From UBA1672 sp050633505 (lineage in GTDB: Bacteria; Pseudomonadota; Alphaproteobacteria; Micavibrionales; Micavibrionaceae): a stretch of DNA of 64,000 bases. Shown one piece after another: positions 36,437 to 45,737 of this stretch (position 1 is the first letter of the stretch; every line of letters starts with the position of its first letter). Below the pieces are notes generated by a model, which was given only the letters and a program-made list of their open reading frames with translations, was not told where the DNA came from and did not search any database. The stretch lies in contig JBOEGQ010000006.1 in NCBI GenBank assembly GCA_050633505.1, positions 19,066 through 83,065 on the forward strand, read 5' to 3'. Both the position numbers and the translations under genes were made by a program.

Positions 36437-39400
36437 CATGTTTTTGCATAAATACGTTTTGCCGCTTTATAAATTGTATTAAGTCAAGGCGAATGCCAAG
36501 TAGGACGGGGATGATTAATAGGGTAATCACTGTTGCAAATAAGATGCCGAATGAGAGCGACACCGCCATAGGGATAAGCTCTTGCGCCTGTTCAGACTTT
36601 TCTTGCAGGAGGGGCATTAACCCAACAAAAGTGGTAATGGAGGTTAACAGAACAGCCCGGAAACGGGACATGCCTGCTTCAACAATGGCATCTTCATAAG
36701 ATAATCCCGTTTTTCGAATTTGATTATAACGACTAACCAGTACAAGAGAGTCATTTACGACAACCCCGCTTAACGCCAATATTCCGAAGAATGACATCAG
36801 GCTAATGGGAATACCGATAATCATGTGCCCGATAATGGCCCCGATAATTCCAAACGGAATGGCAAGCATAATGATAACAGGCTCGGTGTAAGATCTTAAT
36901 GGGATAGACAATAACGCATAAATCAGCAAAAGCCCGAGAATGAAACCGGAGCTTAGCTTTGTTTTTGCTTCACCCTCTGCTTCGCTCTCTCCTGCAAGCT
37001 CAATTTTTACTCCCGGGTATATGCTTAAAACTTCAGGGAAAACCGTGCTTTCCATTACGGAGATAATTTCGGATGGCGATACAATATCCGGGTTGATTTG
37101 TGCTGTCAGAGAAAGAATGCGGTTTCCGTCAATCCTTGTGATCTCAGATTGTATTGTGCTGCGTGTTATTTCGGTTATTTGTGAAAATGGTATTGTTCTG
37201 CCGTCGGCGGTACGAATACGAATTTGTTCCAAATCACTGGCGTCATTGCGCTCTTCCATTGGATAGCGCACTTTGACGCGCACCTCTTCGTCATCACGCT
37301 GGATGCGTTGTGCTTCGAACCCAAATACGGCATTGCGGAGTTGGACAATCACATCACGGTTTGCGAGTCCCAGAAATTCTGCCTCGGGTTTTAATTGGAC
37401 GGAGAGTTCGGATACGTTATTATCGAGATTGGTTCTAATATCATGGACACCGTTATAGCCACGTACTTTTTCTTTTAAAAGCTTCATTGCTTTTTCAAGT
37501 GCGTCATCATCAAAAGAAGATATTTCAATGCTTAGGTCTTCAGATCCTTCATAATCAACATAGAAGCTGAGTTCTTTTGTTCCGGCGATTGCCCCGACTT
37601 GTTCTTGCCAGACTTCCAGAAATTCTTCGGCATAAAACGGACGTGTTGAGCCGGGGGTGATTTCAACTGTGACGGTTGCTTCTTCATCGGTGTTTGACTC
37701 AATGTAAGAATATTTTACCGGACTTTCTGTTAGGTCATAAGTTTCTGAAAGTTTTGTGGTTGTGTCTTTCAGGCTGTTTTCAACATATCGTGCGGCCTCA
37801 TGCGTTGTTTTGGCTGGAGTGCCAGAGTGCATTTTTATTCCTGCATAAAGTAAGTTACCCTCATCATCACCGAAAAAGACCGTTTTGACTGTACCGCTAC
37901 TGACCAGCCCCAGTGCACAAATTAGAATTGCAATAAATACTCCCAATGACTGATAGCGATATGTAACAACAGTTTTAATCAATGGCCTGTAGTGCGCATG
38001 GATGAAGTGTTGAAGACCATTTTCAATGATCTTGCGTAAGTGGTTGAAGTTGCGCGTGAAGATGTTTTGTTTTTGTGGTTCTTTATCTTTGAATGTTAAA
38101 TTTGCCAAATGTGCCGGTAAAATTAACTTTGATTCCACTAAGGAGAAAAGAAGGCATAAAATAACAACAACTGCAATCATACGGAACGGGCCTCCAAAGA
38201 AACCTGTAAACGTTGTTAAGGGATAAAATGCGGCAACGGTTGTTAACACACCGAAGGTTGCCGGTGTTGCCACTTCTTTTACACCGCGAATGGCTGCTTC
38301 TATACTGCTGCCATCTCGTTTTTGATGTGTGTAAATACTTTCACCGATGATGATTGCATCATCGACAACAATCCCGAGAACGATAATAAAGGCGAAGCCG
38401 GTTAAGTCATTGATGGAATAGTCCAGAAAACCAGGTCCCATGATAATAAAAGCACCGGAAAAACAGACCGGAATTCCGATGGCAACCCAGAACGCTACTT
38501 TTGGATGTAGGAACAAGGCTAAAAGGATTAAGACAAGAAACATCCCCATCATGGCATTTTTGGATAAAAGCCCGATACTGTCGCGAACGTTATCGGCCTC
38601 ATCGGACCAGATGGCAATATCCACCGTTTGCGGTATCCAACTTTCTTTACGAAGCTCTTTTACAAATTCTCTGACGTCATTGGAGGCGATGACGACGCTG
38701 TCACGTCCAATCAATTCAATATCAAGATTAATCGAAGGTGTTCCTAAAAATTCCGATAATACGGCCTGATCGGCATAACCATCGCGCACTACTGCAACAT
38801 CTCTTATACGTACAATTCCACCATCGGGGGAGCTGCGTATAATAGTGTTCTCGAATTCATTACCATAGTAATCCTGTTTGCGGCTTTGAAGGGTGATTGT
38901 GCCTGTTGGTGTTCGTAATTTACCCGCGGATAAGTTAATTGAGGAGCCCTGTACGGCCTGCGCCACTTCATCAAAGGTCAGGCCATAGCTGCGCAATTTT
39001 TCTTCTTGGATTTCGATATTTACTTCAAAATCGCGCGCACCGTTTATTGTAACTTTATTTACGGTTTCCAATGCCAAAAGGCGTTTGCGTATTCTCTGTG
39101 AAACTTTTTTTAAAGTACTGTGCTGTGCATCTCCGTAGATCTGTACATAAAGTATATGGCGTTCTTCTTGTGCTTCGCTGATGACGATACTGTCAACTTG
39201 TGCTGGGAAACTGGTGATGGCATCAACGCGTGCTTTTACATCATCTTTAAGTTTGCCAAGAGGATACCCGTCGTTACCTGCGACTGATACGGTGGCGTTG
39301 TCACTGGTGATTTTGGTGGAGACCTTGTAGATGCCCTCAATACCGTTGAGTGCCTCTTCAATTTTTATAGCCGCGCCTTCTTCAACGTTCTCAGGTGACC

Positions 39401-39596
39401 CACCTTCGAAATCCACACTTACACTTACAACATTTGGGGATGGTTCGGGGAAGCCTTCGGTACGAATATCTAAGAGCGTCATATACCCGACGATGAGTAA
39501 TGTCATCATCAAAAGGTTGGCTGCGACCGGATTATAAACAAACCATGCGATCCAGCCCGCTGTCGTTTTTTTCTCGTGTTCTGGTGGAGGTGTCAT
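36432..39596 (-). CDS. RND efflux transporter permease (AcrB/MexB superfamily)
   Basis: A 1054-residue inner-membrane pump with the standard twelve transmembrane helices and two large periplasmic loops. Helix 4 carries the proton-relay pair in FIIVLGIVVDDAIIIGESIY. The N-terminal NPVAANLLMMTLLIVGYMTL and GFPEPSPNVVSVSVDFEGGS are typical of the group often annotated as AcrB/CusA-like pumps of unknown substrate; the acidic Met-rich sites of CusA are not evident. It is the last gene of an operon with the outer-membrane factor and adaptor, overlapping the adaptor stop by one base (TAATG). Confidence 0.95.
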   Translation of the reverse strand: MTPPPEHEKKTTAGWIAWFVYNPVAANLLMMTLLIVGYMTLLDIRTEGFPEPSPNVVSVSVDFEGGSPENVEEGAAIKIEEALNGIEGIYKVSTKITSDNATVSVAGNDGYPLGKLKDDVKARVDAITSFPAQVDSIVISEAQEERHILYVQIYGDAQHSTLKKVSQRIRKRLLALETVNKVTINGARDFEVNIEIQEEKLRSYGLTFDEVAQAVQGSSINLSAGKLRTPTGTITLQSRKQDYYGNEFENTIIRSSPDGGIVRIRDVAVVRDGYADQAVLSEFLGTPSINLDIELIGRDSVVIASNDVREFVKELRKESWIPQTVDIAIWSDEADNVRDSIGLLSKNAMMGMFLVLILLALFLHPKVAFWVAIGIPVCFSGAFIIMGPGFLDYSINDLTGFAFIIVLGIVVDDAIIIGESIYTHQKRDGSSIEAAIRGVKEVATPATFGVLTTVAAFYPLTTFTGFFGGPFRMIAVVVILCLLFSLVESKLILPAHLANLTFKDKEPQKQNIFTRNFNHLRKIIENGLQHFIHAHYRPLIKTVVTYRYQSLGVFIAILICALGLVSSGTVKTVFFGDDEGNLLYAGIKMHSGTPAKTTHEAARYVENSLKDTTTKLSETYDLTESPVKYSYIESNTDEEATVTVEITPGSTRPFYAEEFLEVWQEQVGAIAGTKELSFYVDYEGSEDLSIEISSFDDDALEKAMKLLKEKVRGYNGVHDIRTNLDNNVSELSVQLKPEAEFLGLANRDVIVQLRNAVFGFEAQRIQRDDEEVRVKVRYPMEERNDASDLEQIRIRTADGRTIPFSQITEITRSTIQSEITRIDGNRILSLTAQINPDIVSPSEIISVMESTVFPEVLSIYPGVKIELAGESEAEGEAKTKLSSGFILGLLLIYALLSIPLRSYTEPVIIMLAIPFGIIGAIIGHMIIGIPISLMSFFGILALSGVVVNDSLVLVSRYNQIRKTGLSYEDAIVEAGMSRFRAVLLTSITTFVGLMPLLQEKSEQAQELIPMAVSLSFGILFATVITLLIIPVLLGIRLDLIQFIKRQNVFMQKHD

Positions 39597-40699
39597 TATT
39601 GTTCCCCCATCGTTGGCTCAACTTTGATATCTGGTAGAAAAATATCCTGTCCGATTGTTACACGCATCTCACGTTGCTTTTCAAATGGTGCACGGACAAA
39701 TATAATGCCGTCTTTACGGAACAGAATATCGGGCATGAAGCGCTGTAATGTATCCTGTGCATCGACATACCAGACATACCCGTCATCCGCAGGAATATTC
39801 TCTGGAATAGAAAGCACATGGTCATAAGAGTGACCTGTAAACTCAATACTTGCGAATTCGCCAGGCAGTAATCCTTGTGTATCGGTAATATCAATAATGA
39901 CATCTTGCCAACGGTTTTGTGGGTCCAGTATTTGCCCAATACGTGAAATTGTACCTTTCCACGTTTTATCCGAGCGGTCTGAGCGCACTGTGACGTGCTG
40001 TGGGTTGGTGCTTGTTGGCAAGCGTGCAATATCACTTGTGCTCAACGGTACGAGGATCTCATATAGGCTTCTATCATAAACTGTTCCGATTGATATACCT
40101 GTTTGCAGGACATCACCGGGGTTGGTTGTGCGGCTAATGACTATGCCGTCATAGGGCGCTGTGACTGTTGTTTGTGCCAAATCGTATTCTGCTTTTTTGA
40201 TTGTGGCTCTGGCGGCTTCAAGGGTGGCTTGCGCCTCAGCCAGTTGTGGCTTACGCAAGACAAGATCTGACGGGCTACCCTTAAATCCTGAGGATTTCCA
40301 ATTGTCGGAGGCAATATTTGAACGTTGTTTTTCTTCCGCTAACGTACGTTTTGCTGTCGCCAGATTGGATTTTGCCGTTTTTAATGCTGCGACATATGCC
40401 GTATCGTCAATAGTAACGAGAACATCGCCTTTGTTAAACGTTGCGCCAGAAAGGAATTGTTCCGAGACAGATAAAACCTGTCCGCTTACTTCGCTTGAAA
40501 GAGTTGTCTGCCAGCGAGGGGTCACCTGTCCGTTACCGATGAATTTATCGGTAACTTTATCGGGTTGAACATTAACGACATGAATCTGCATTAGGCGCTT
40601 CGGCTCATCCCGTTCTTCTACGCCTTTATTGACTAATGTTAGGATGGCGACAAAGGCGATGGCTGCTGCAATAGATGAGATGCCTATGAGATGTTTCAT
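39596..40699 (-). CDS. RND efflux periplasmic adaptor (HlyD/MFP family)
   Basis: A 367-residue adaptor that bridges pump and outer-membrane channel. A single N-terminal membrane segment (IAAAIAFVAILTLVN) is followed by a lipoyl half-motif (LSSEVSGQVLSVSEQFLSGA), a helical hairpin (residues ~105-160), the second lipoyl half (VTAPYDGIVISRTTNPGDVL) and beta-barrel and membrane-proximal domains. There is no lipobox. It lies five nt after the outer-membrane factor gene and overlaps the permease gene. Confidence 0.95.
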   Translation of the reverse strand: MKHLIGISSIAAAIAFVAILTLVNKGVEERDEPKRLMQIHVVNVQPDKVTDKFIGNGQVTPRWQTTLSSEVSGQVLSVSEQFLSGATFNKGDVLVTIDDTAYVAALKTAKSNLATAKRTLAEEKQRSNIASDNWKSSGFKGSPSDLVLRKPQLAEAQATLEAARATIKKAEYDLAQTTVTAPYDGIVISRTTNPGDVLQTGISIGTVYDRSLYEILVPLSTSDIARLPTSTNPQHVTVRSDRSDKTWKGTISRIGQILDPQNRWQDVIIDITDTQGLLPGEFASIEFTGHSYDHVLSIPENIPADDGYVWYVDAQDTLQRFMPDILFRKDGIIFVRAPFEKQREMRVTIGQDIFLPDIKVEPTMGEQ

Positions 40700-40704
40700 T
40701 CGTT

Positions 40705-42105
40705 CTAAACTCCTTTTCCTAAGGCTAACGCAAGGGCAATGCGGTTTTTTAAACGCTCATTGCGGATCTGTATAAGCTGGCTTTTCATGTTAAAAACAGT
40801 GTTTTGTGCGTTGAGATATTCAAGAATGCTAATCAGGCCGTTCTTATAACGGTCTTCAAAAACACGCCTTGTCTCTTCGGCGTGTAGAACAGCGTCTTGT
40901 TGCTGACGTTCTTGATCAGCCAAAAGAGTTTCACGGTTCAGTGTCTGTTCAACCTCTTGAAACGCAATTAATGCGGTTTGCAAGTAGATAAGCCAAGCTT
41001 GTTCCGCTCGGCTTTGTGCGGCATGCATGTTGTTTTCAAGTTGTTTGTCGTTAAAAATCGGCACAGTGATGTTGTTTGCGAGCGACCAAATCGTGGCGCC
41101 ACTCATAAGGTCGGAAAACACATTGCTTTGCGTGCCTAAAGATCCGGTCAGGACAAGAGTGGGAAACATGTCCTTATGTGCAACCGTTACAGATTTATCT
41201 GCGGCGACAACATTTTGCCATGCGCTGCGCAGGTCCGGGCGGTTGGTTAAAAGGTGTGCCGGCACTCCGGAGGTCGGGGAGGAAACAAGTGCCGGCAGGG
41301 TGTAATCCAGTGCTATATGGCTGTCTGGATACTGTCCCATAAGGATTTTTAATGAACGAACAGCAGTATTGTGGTTATCTGTATTGGCGGCCAATGTGGC
41401 TTTTGTTTGCGCTATATCACGTTGAATAGCAGATAAATCATCCAGATTTGCTAAACCTGATTGATATTGCCATCGGCTGTTTTGGGCGCTTTTCTGTAGA
41501 TTGCTTAAACGTGATTGTTCCAGATCTATTAGGCTTTTTGCCGTTACCACATCAAACCAGCTCTGCATGACTTGCCCTGCGATAGAATCGTTGATGGCTT
41601 GATAGTTTTCTGCGTTGGCTAATGCTGTGGCATCTAATGATTCTCTTTGATTGCGTAGTTTGCCCCATATATCGATTTCCCAACTTACATCCAGTGACGG
41701 GGAGTATGTTCCCTCTGCTTTGCCTTGTGCCCCTTGTGAACGGCTGGTGGAAAGGTTTCCATTTACTTGGGGGAGGGCGTTGCCCCATTGTGCATTTGCG
41801 TTGAAACCTGCTTCTTCTAATTGCTTTGCGGCAAGTTGGATATTTAAATTATGTCGTAAGGATTGTTCAACCAATGCATTGAGTTTTTCATCATCAAACA
41901 CGGATAAAAGCCCATCAATGATTTGTGAGCCGGGTAATTCTTGGGCTTGGAATTCTTCAGGCATTGATAATGCCGATGACACGTCGCGTTCTGTGACACT
42001 TTGCGGTAGATATGCACAACCAGATAGAATAACGCACAGAGTTAGCACGGAGCTTAAATGCGCTGCTTTTTTGAATGTGAATACTCTATGAGTGCGTTTA
42101 GCCAA
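40705..42105 (-). CDS. RND efflux outer membrane factor lipoprotein (NodT/OprM family)
   Basis: A 466-residue channel subunit with a lipobox (ILSGCAYLP; Cys near residue 30) for lipid attachment in the outer membrane. Two repeats of the OEP fold are visible: LNALVEQSLRHNLNIQLAAK and VPAHLLTNRPDLRSAWQNVV, each followed by long helices. It is the first gene of the pump operon. Its start is 50 nt from a triple PmrA-box-like repeat shared with the divergent flavocytochrome gene. Confidence 0.94.
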   Translation of the reverse strand: MAKRTHRVFTFKKAAHLSSVLTLCVILSGCAYLPQSVTERDVSSALSMPEEFQAQELPGSQIIDGLLSVFDDEKLNALVEQSLRHNLNIQLAAKQLEEAGFNANAQWGNALPQVNGNLSTSRSQGAQGKAEGTYSPSLDVSWEIDIWGKLRNQRESLDATALANAENYQAINDSIAGQVMQSWFDVVTAKSLIDLEQSRLSNLQKSAQNSRWQYQSGLANLDDLSAIQRDIAQTKATLAANTDNHNTAVRSLKILMGQYPDSHIALDYTLPALVSSPTSGVPAHLLTNRPDLRSAWQNVVAADKSVTVAHKDMFPTLVLTGSLGTQSNVFSDLMSGATIWSLANNITVPIFNDKQLENNMHAAQSRAEQAWLIYLQTALIAFQEVEQTLNRETLLADQERQQQDAVLHAEETRRVFEDRYKNGLISILEYLNAQNTVFNMKSQLIQIRNERLKNRIALALALGKGV

Positions 42106-42155
42106 CGTGTTAAGCCCTTTATTTCATTAGATAGCTATAAAATTAAAGGGTGAAA

Positions 42156-42183
42156 CTTAAGTGGCGCTTAAGTTCCGCTTAAG
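42156..42183. promoter_or_regulatory. Triple CTTAAG direct repeat with 11-bp spacing, probable PmrA-type operator
   Basis: Exact CTTAAG hexamers start at 42156, 42167 and 42178. Because CTTAAG is self-complementary the array can act on both divergent units: the RND pump operon (start 42105) and the flavocytochrome gene (start 42235). The form is two overlapping YTTAAK-N5-YTTAAK boxes. Confidence 0.8.
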
Positions 42184-42234
42184 CTCCGTTGATGAGACTG
42201 TGTTTAATATTCTCGAAAACACGGAACTTTTAAT

Positions 42235-43584
42235 ATGAGCAATACAATGAGAAGGCTATTTTTTCTGGTTTTTTTAATAACCTTGGTATGGGGCGGATCG
42301 ACTTTTTATATGTCAGATGCACCCGGTCGGCCTCTTCTGCAATATTCGGGGATACTCGCTATTTCTGTTATGAGCATTGCGATGCTCTTGGCTACGAGAA
42401 TGCGTTGGCTGGAAAGTATTTTGGGTGGTTTGGATAAAGGTTATCATTTGCATAAATGGCTTGGGATTACGGCTTTTTGTGCTGCTCTTTTCCATTGGCT
42501 ACAAAGTGAATTTCCGGAACTTTTTGGTGGCGGAGATGGTGAGGGTGAGGACGATGATGATGAGGAGGGAGATGGGGAAGAGGGATCATTTGATTTTTCA
42601 GAAATCGACTTCTCAAGCCCTGAAGCTTTTCTAGAGTCTTTCGAAAGTCCCGCGCATACATTCGGTGAACTCGCATTCTATGCCATTATGTTATTGATAT
42701 TGATTGCCCTGATAAAGAGTATTCCATACCGGTTTTTTGCCAAAACGCACCAGATTATCCCTGTTGCTTATTTGGCGCTGGTCTTTCACGGGATTGTTTT
42801 GATGAAGTTTGAGTATTGGTTAACATTAACAGGCGCCGTTACAGGGGGATTAATGTTTACAGGTGTTGTTTCTGCAATATTTATATTGTCGAGATTTAAA
42901 GGGAGATCTCTTAAGACCAAAGGAACCGTGACAGGGGTTCTGGAATACTCGGAAATGCAGGCGTTGGAAATTACGATAACACCTGAAGAGAATTGGCAAG
43001 GACATCAAAGTGGCCAGTTTGCATTCCTAAGCCTTCCTAATAGTAAGGAGCCGCACCCATTCACGATATCTTCTGCTTGGGATGAGGGAGCCCCTAAAAT
43101 AACGTTCACCATAAAGTCATTGGGGCACTATACGCGCAGGATCAGAAATAATATTAACGTAGGTGATGTTATTACAGTAGAAGGCCCTTACGGGCGCTTT
43201 AATTTTGCAGATCAAAGCCAGAGGCAGATCTGGGTGGCTGGTGGTATTGGTATAACGCCTTTTTTATCACGGTTGGAATTTTTGTCTAAAAACAAAAACA
43301 CCCAACCAGTAGATTTGTTTTTCCTTGCACGGGAGGTCGACCCTGAACTTATAGAGCGTATACAGGCCTTGTCAGGCAAAGCGGGGGTAACGTTCCACAA
43401 TTTTGCCAATGGTGCGGGGGGGCGTTTTGAATGCAACCGATTAAGAAATCTTATTCCTGATTGGAAGGAATCAAGCGTTTGGTTCTGTGGGCCTGTGGGA
43501 TTGGGCAATATGCTGTATAAGGATATGTCTGGAAATGGTTTGCAAAAAACGAAATTTCACCGTGAGGTTTTTGAAATGCGTTAG
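42235..43584 (+). CDS. Ferric reductase-type flavocytochrome with acidic insertion
   Basis: A 449-residue membrane oxidoreductase. Residues ~1-220 hold about six transmembrane helices with haem-ligand His candidates in HKWLGITAFCAALFHWL and VFHGIVLMKF, as in the ferric reductase/NOX family. Between helices 3 and 4, residues ~97-135 form a loop with more than twenty Asp and Glu. The C-terminal ferredoxin-reductase part has HPFTISSAWD (FAD), VEGPYGRFNF, VAGGIGITPFLSRLEFL (NAD(P)) and VWFCGPVGLG. It would move electrons from NAD(P)H across the membrane to an acceptor such as Fe(III). It overlaps the convergent histidine kinase gene by four bases. Confidence 0.88.
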   Translation: MSNTMRRLFFLVFLITLVWGGSTFYMSDAPGRPLLQYSGILAISVMSIAMLLATRMRWLESILGGLDKGYHLHKWLGITAFCAALFHWLQSEFPELFGGGDGEGEDDDDEEGDGEEGSFDFSEIDFSSPEAFLESFESPAHTFGELAFYAIMLLILIALIKSIPYRFFAKTHQIIPVAYLALVFHGIVLMKFEYWLTLTGAVTGGLMFTGVVSAIFILSRFKGRSLKTKGTVTGVLEYSEMQALEITITPEENWQGHQSGQFAFLSLPNSKEPHPFTISSAWDEGAPKITFTIKSLGHYTRRIRNNINVGDVITVEGPYGRFNFADQSQRQIWVAGGIGITPFLSRLEFLSKNKNTQPVDLFFLAREVDPELIERIQALSGKAGVTFHNFANGAGGRFECNRLRNLIPDWKESSVWFCGPVGLGNMLYKDMSGNGLQKTKFHREVFEMR

Positions 43585-44894
43585 AGTGCAGGGAATTTTA
43601 TAATAAATTGGCAACCGTGACCACCAATACCATCTTCGATGTCGATTTGCCCCTGATAGTATTCGACAATATTTTTTACAATCGATAGCCCAAGTCCGGA
43701 TCCTGATTTTTTAGTACCGTAACAACGGTAAAAGCGATCAAAAACCCGTTTTTGTTCCTCTTTTTTAATGCCGGGGCCATTATCGGATACCGAAATGATA
43801 ATGTGCTTTTGTTCGGATGTGAGCTCTATCTCTATCCGTCCTTTTTCTTGGGTGTAGAGAATGGCGTTTTGGATGAGGTTTTCGAACATAGTAGATAGCT
43901 GATGCGGTTGGGCATTAATTACGGCATTGTTTGATTTATCAGATAATAAGAATGTTTGCCCTTTGTTGTTTGCTAAGGGCTGCAGGTCGTCAAAGACTGT
44001 TTTGATTATAAAGGATAGGTTAACTTCCCCGGAGCCCGTTTCCAGTGCTTCCGGTTCGTGGCGTGCAAGAAGAAGCAAGCTCTCAATTAAATTGGTACTA
44101 CGGTTAATGGCTGACTTGAGATGGTGTTCGACTTCTTTACGCTCTTCTTCGTTTTCTGCACGCTCTAACAAATCAAGTTGTAGTCTTATCGCCGTGAGGG
44201 GAGTGCGTAGTTCATGCGCAGCGTCTGCGGTAAACTGGCGTTGTAATTTAAGGGAATCCTCAAGACGGCGAAGTAACTGGTTCAAAGATTGAATGAGCGG
44301 AAAAACTTCATAAGGAATGTTATTAATATCAATCGGAGAGAGGTTATGTGCTCCGCGTTCACGCATCTTGTTTGATATGAGAAGCAAAGGACGCAATCCA
44401 TGACCAATCACAATATGTATAAGTATAATAATAACCGGTAAGGCGAGAAAAGTGGGGATGATGAATATCTTCATAATGTCATCTTCCATCTCTATTCTTT
44501 CGTCGAGAGATTGGGCAACCTGAATCATTCTTTTTCCGGCGGAATATTGATAATAACGTAAGTCTTCTTTCTTCAGCTTATAATTGCCATATCCGTTACC
44601 TTTTTGTAGGGGCAAGTTAATCAGCGGGTGAGAGGTGTAAATAAGCTGCGTGTTTTCCCATACTTGTATTAAAAATTCTTCCTCTTCTTCTAAAGATGTC
44701 CGTGTGTTTACGCCATAATCGTCCACTTCATAATTATAGGATGAGACGGATACGGCCACTTGTTTTAAACTGCCATCCTGCATTTCTGTGAATTCTTCAT
44801 GCACATAGTGGAAGACAAATAAATCAATCATGGCGATACTAAAAACCAGAACACCAAAGATTGTGGCAATAAGACGATTACGAATTGAAATCAT
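43581..44894 (-). CDS. Two-component sensor histidine kinase (PmrB/QseC-like)
   Basis: A 437-residue kinase. Transmembrane segments lie at ~8-29 and ~147-168 with a periplasmic sensor of ~115 residues between them that contains an acidic SLEEEEEF run, giving ExxE patterns like those binding Fe(III) in PmrB. After HAMP come the H-box AAHELRTPLTAIRLQLDLLE, N-box ENLIQNAILYT, G1 SDNGPGIKKEE and G2 GSGLGLSIVKNIV. It is encoded two nt after its response regulator and is presumably its partner. Confidence 0.93.
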   Translation of the reverse strand: MISIRNRLIATIFGVLVFSIAMIDLFVFHYVHEEFTEMQDGSLKQVAVSVSSYNYEVDDYGVNTRTSLEEEEEFLIQVWENTQLIYTSHPLINLPLQKGNGYGNYKLKKEDLRYYQYSAGKRMIQVAQSLDERIEMEDDIMKIFIIPTFLALPVIIILIHIVIGHGLRPLLLISNKMRERGAHNLSPIDINNIPYEVFPLIQSLNQLLRRLEDSLKLQRQFTADAAHELRTPLTAIRLQLDLLERAENEEERKEVEHHLKSAINRSTNLIESLLLLARHEPEALETGSGEVNLSFIIKTVFDDLQPLANNKGQTFLLSDKSNNAVINAQPHQLSTMFENLIQNAILYTQEKGRIEIELTSEQKHIIISVSDNGPGIKKEEQKRVFDRFYRCYGTKKSGSGLGLSIVKNIVEYYQGQIDIEDGIGGHGCQFIIKFPAL

Positions 44895-44896
44895 GT

Positions 44897-45553
44897 TTAT
44901 ATTCCTATCTGATATCCTACATTACGCGTATTGCGAATGATATTCTTGCCTAATTTCTTGCGAATCTGATGAATGTGCACTTCTACAGAATTACTTTCTA
45001 CTTCTTCATTCCATCCATAAAGGCTTTCTTCCAATCGTGTTCTTGAAAAAACATTTTTAGGGTGTTCCATTAATAAACGCAGCAATGCAAACTCTTTTGC
45101 TGATAGAACATAATGTTTGTTACCGTAAGTAATCTCATGGGTGTTAAGGTTTAATGTTAAATCCTTAACGTTCAATTCATTGGTCTTGGTTCCGGTTCTG
45201 CGCCGTAACAGCAGTCGAATTCTGGCCTCTAATTCTTCCAGTGCAAATGGCTTGATCATGTAATCGTCTGCGCCAATGTCTAATCCCGAAACGCGATCAG
45301 GAATACTGTCGCGTGCTGTTAAAATAAGGACAGGTATATCGTTTTTTTGCATTCTTAAGCTTTTTAAAACTTCAGTGCCGTCTTTTCCCGGAATACCCAA
45401 ATCTAAAATAATGAGCGCATATTCTGTTCCTTCAATAGCAGGTTCAACATCAAGTCCGTCTTGCACCCAATCAACAGAATACCCAGACTGCCTGAGGGCT
45501 TTTTGCAGCCCTTGCCCAATCATAATATCATCTTCAACCAATAAGATTTTCAC
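44897..45553 (-). CDS. OmpR-family response regulator (PmrA/QseB-like)
   Basis: A 218-residue regulator. The receiver domain (1-115) has the acidic pair in VEDDIMIG, the phospho-acceptor in LIILDLGIPGKDG (Asp51), Thr in LILTARD and Lys in DDYMIKPF. The C-terminal winged helix (125-218) has LSAKEFALLRLLMEHPKNVF and SNSVEVHIHQIRKKLG. Receiver and effector lengths are those of PmrA/QseB. A CTTAAA-N5-CTTAAG repeat lies 44 nt upstream, indicating autoregulation. Confidence 0.94.
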   Translation of the reverse strand: MKILLVEDDIMIGQGLQKALRQSGYSVDWVQDGLDVEPAIEGTEYALIILDLGIPGKDGTEVLKSLRMQKNDIPVLILTARDSIPDRVSGLDIGADDYMIKPFALEELEARIRLLLRRRTGTKTNELNVKDLTLNLNTHEITYGNKHYVLSAKEFALLRLLMEHPKNVFSRTRLEESLYGWNEEVESNSVEVHIHQIRKKLGKNIIRNTRNVGYQIGI

Positions 45554-45596
45554 GACACATATCCCCTCAGAAATCCTTTCATTCTAGAATGGATAG

Positions 45597-45613
45597 CTTA
45601 AATGAAACTTAAG
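45597..45613. promoter_or_regulatory. PmrA-box-like direct repeat upstream of the two-component operon
   Basis: CTTAAA (45597-45602) and CTTAAG (45608-45613) are 11 bp apart, 44 nt upstream of the response regulator start. The arrangement equals that at the pump and MipA genes. Confidence 0.7.
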
Positions 45614-45737
45614 GATAATAGTATGTAAAGGGTTATTGTATGTTTTACCTGAGATGAAGATAGGGCAGGTATGTGCGATATCGGACGCGATCACAACGTT
45701 CCTCAGTAGCGTTGAGTGGTGGCGCTTGCCGTTGTTC

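Noticed and set aside
36432..39596. CusA-type copper/silver pump
   Set aside because: No Met-rich metal-relay residues were seen in the periplasmic parts; only general RND assignment is safe.
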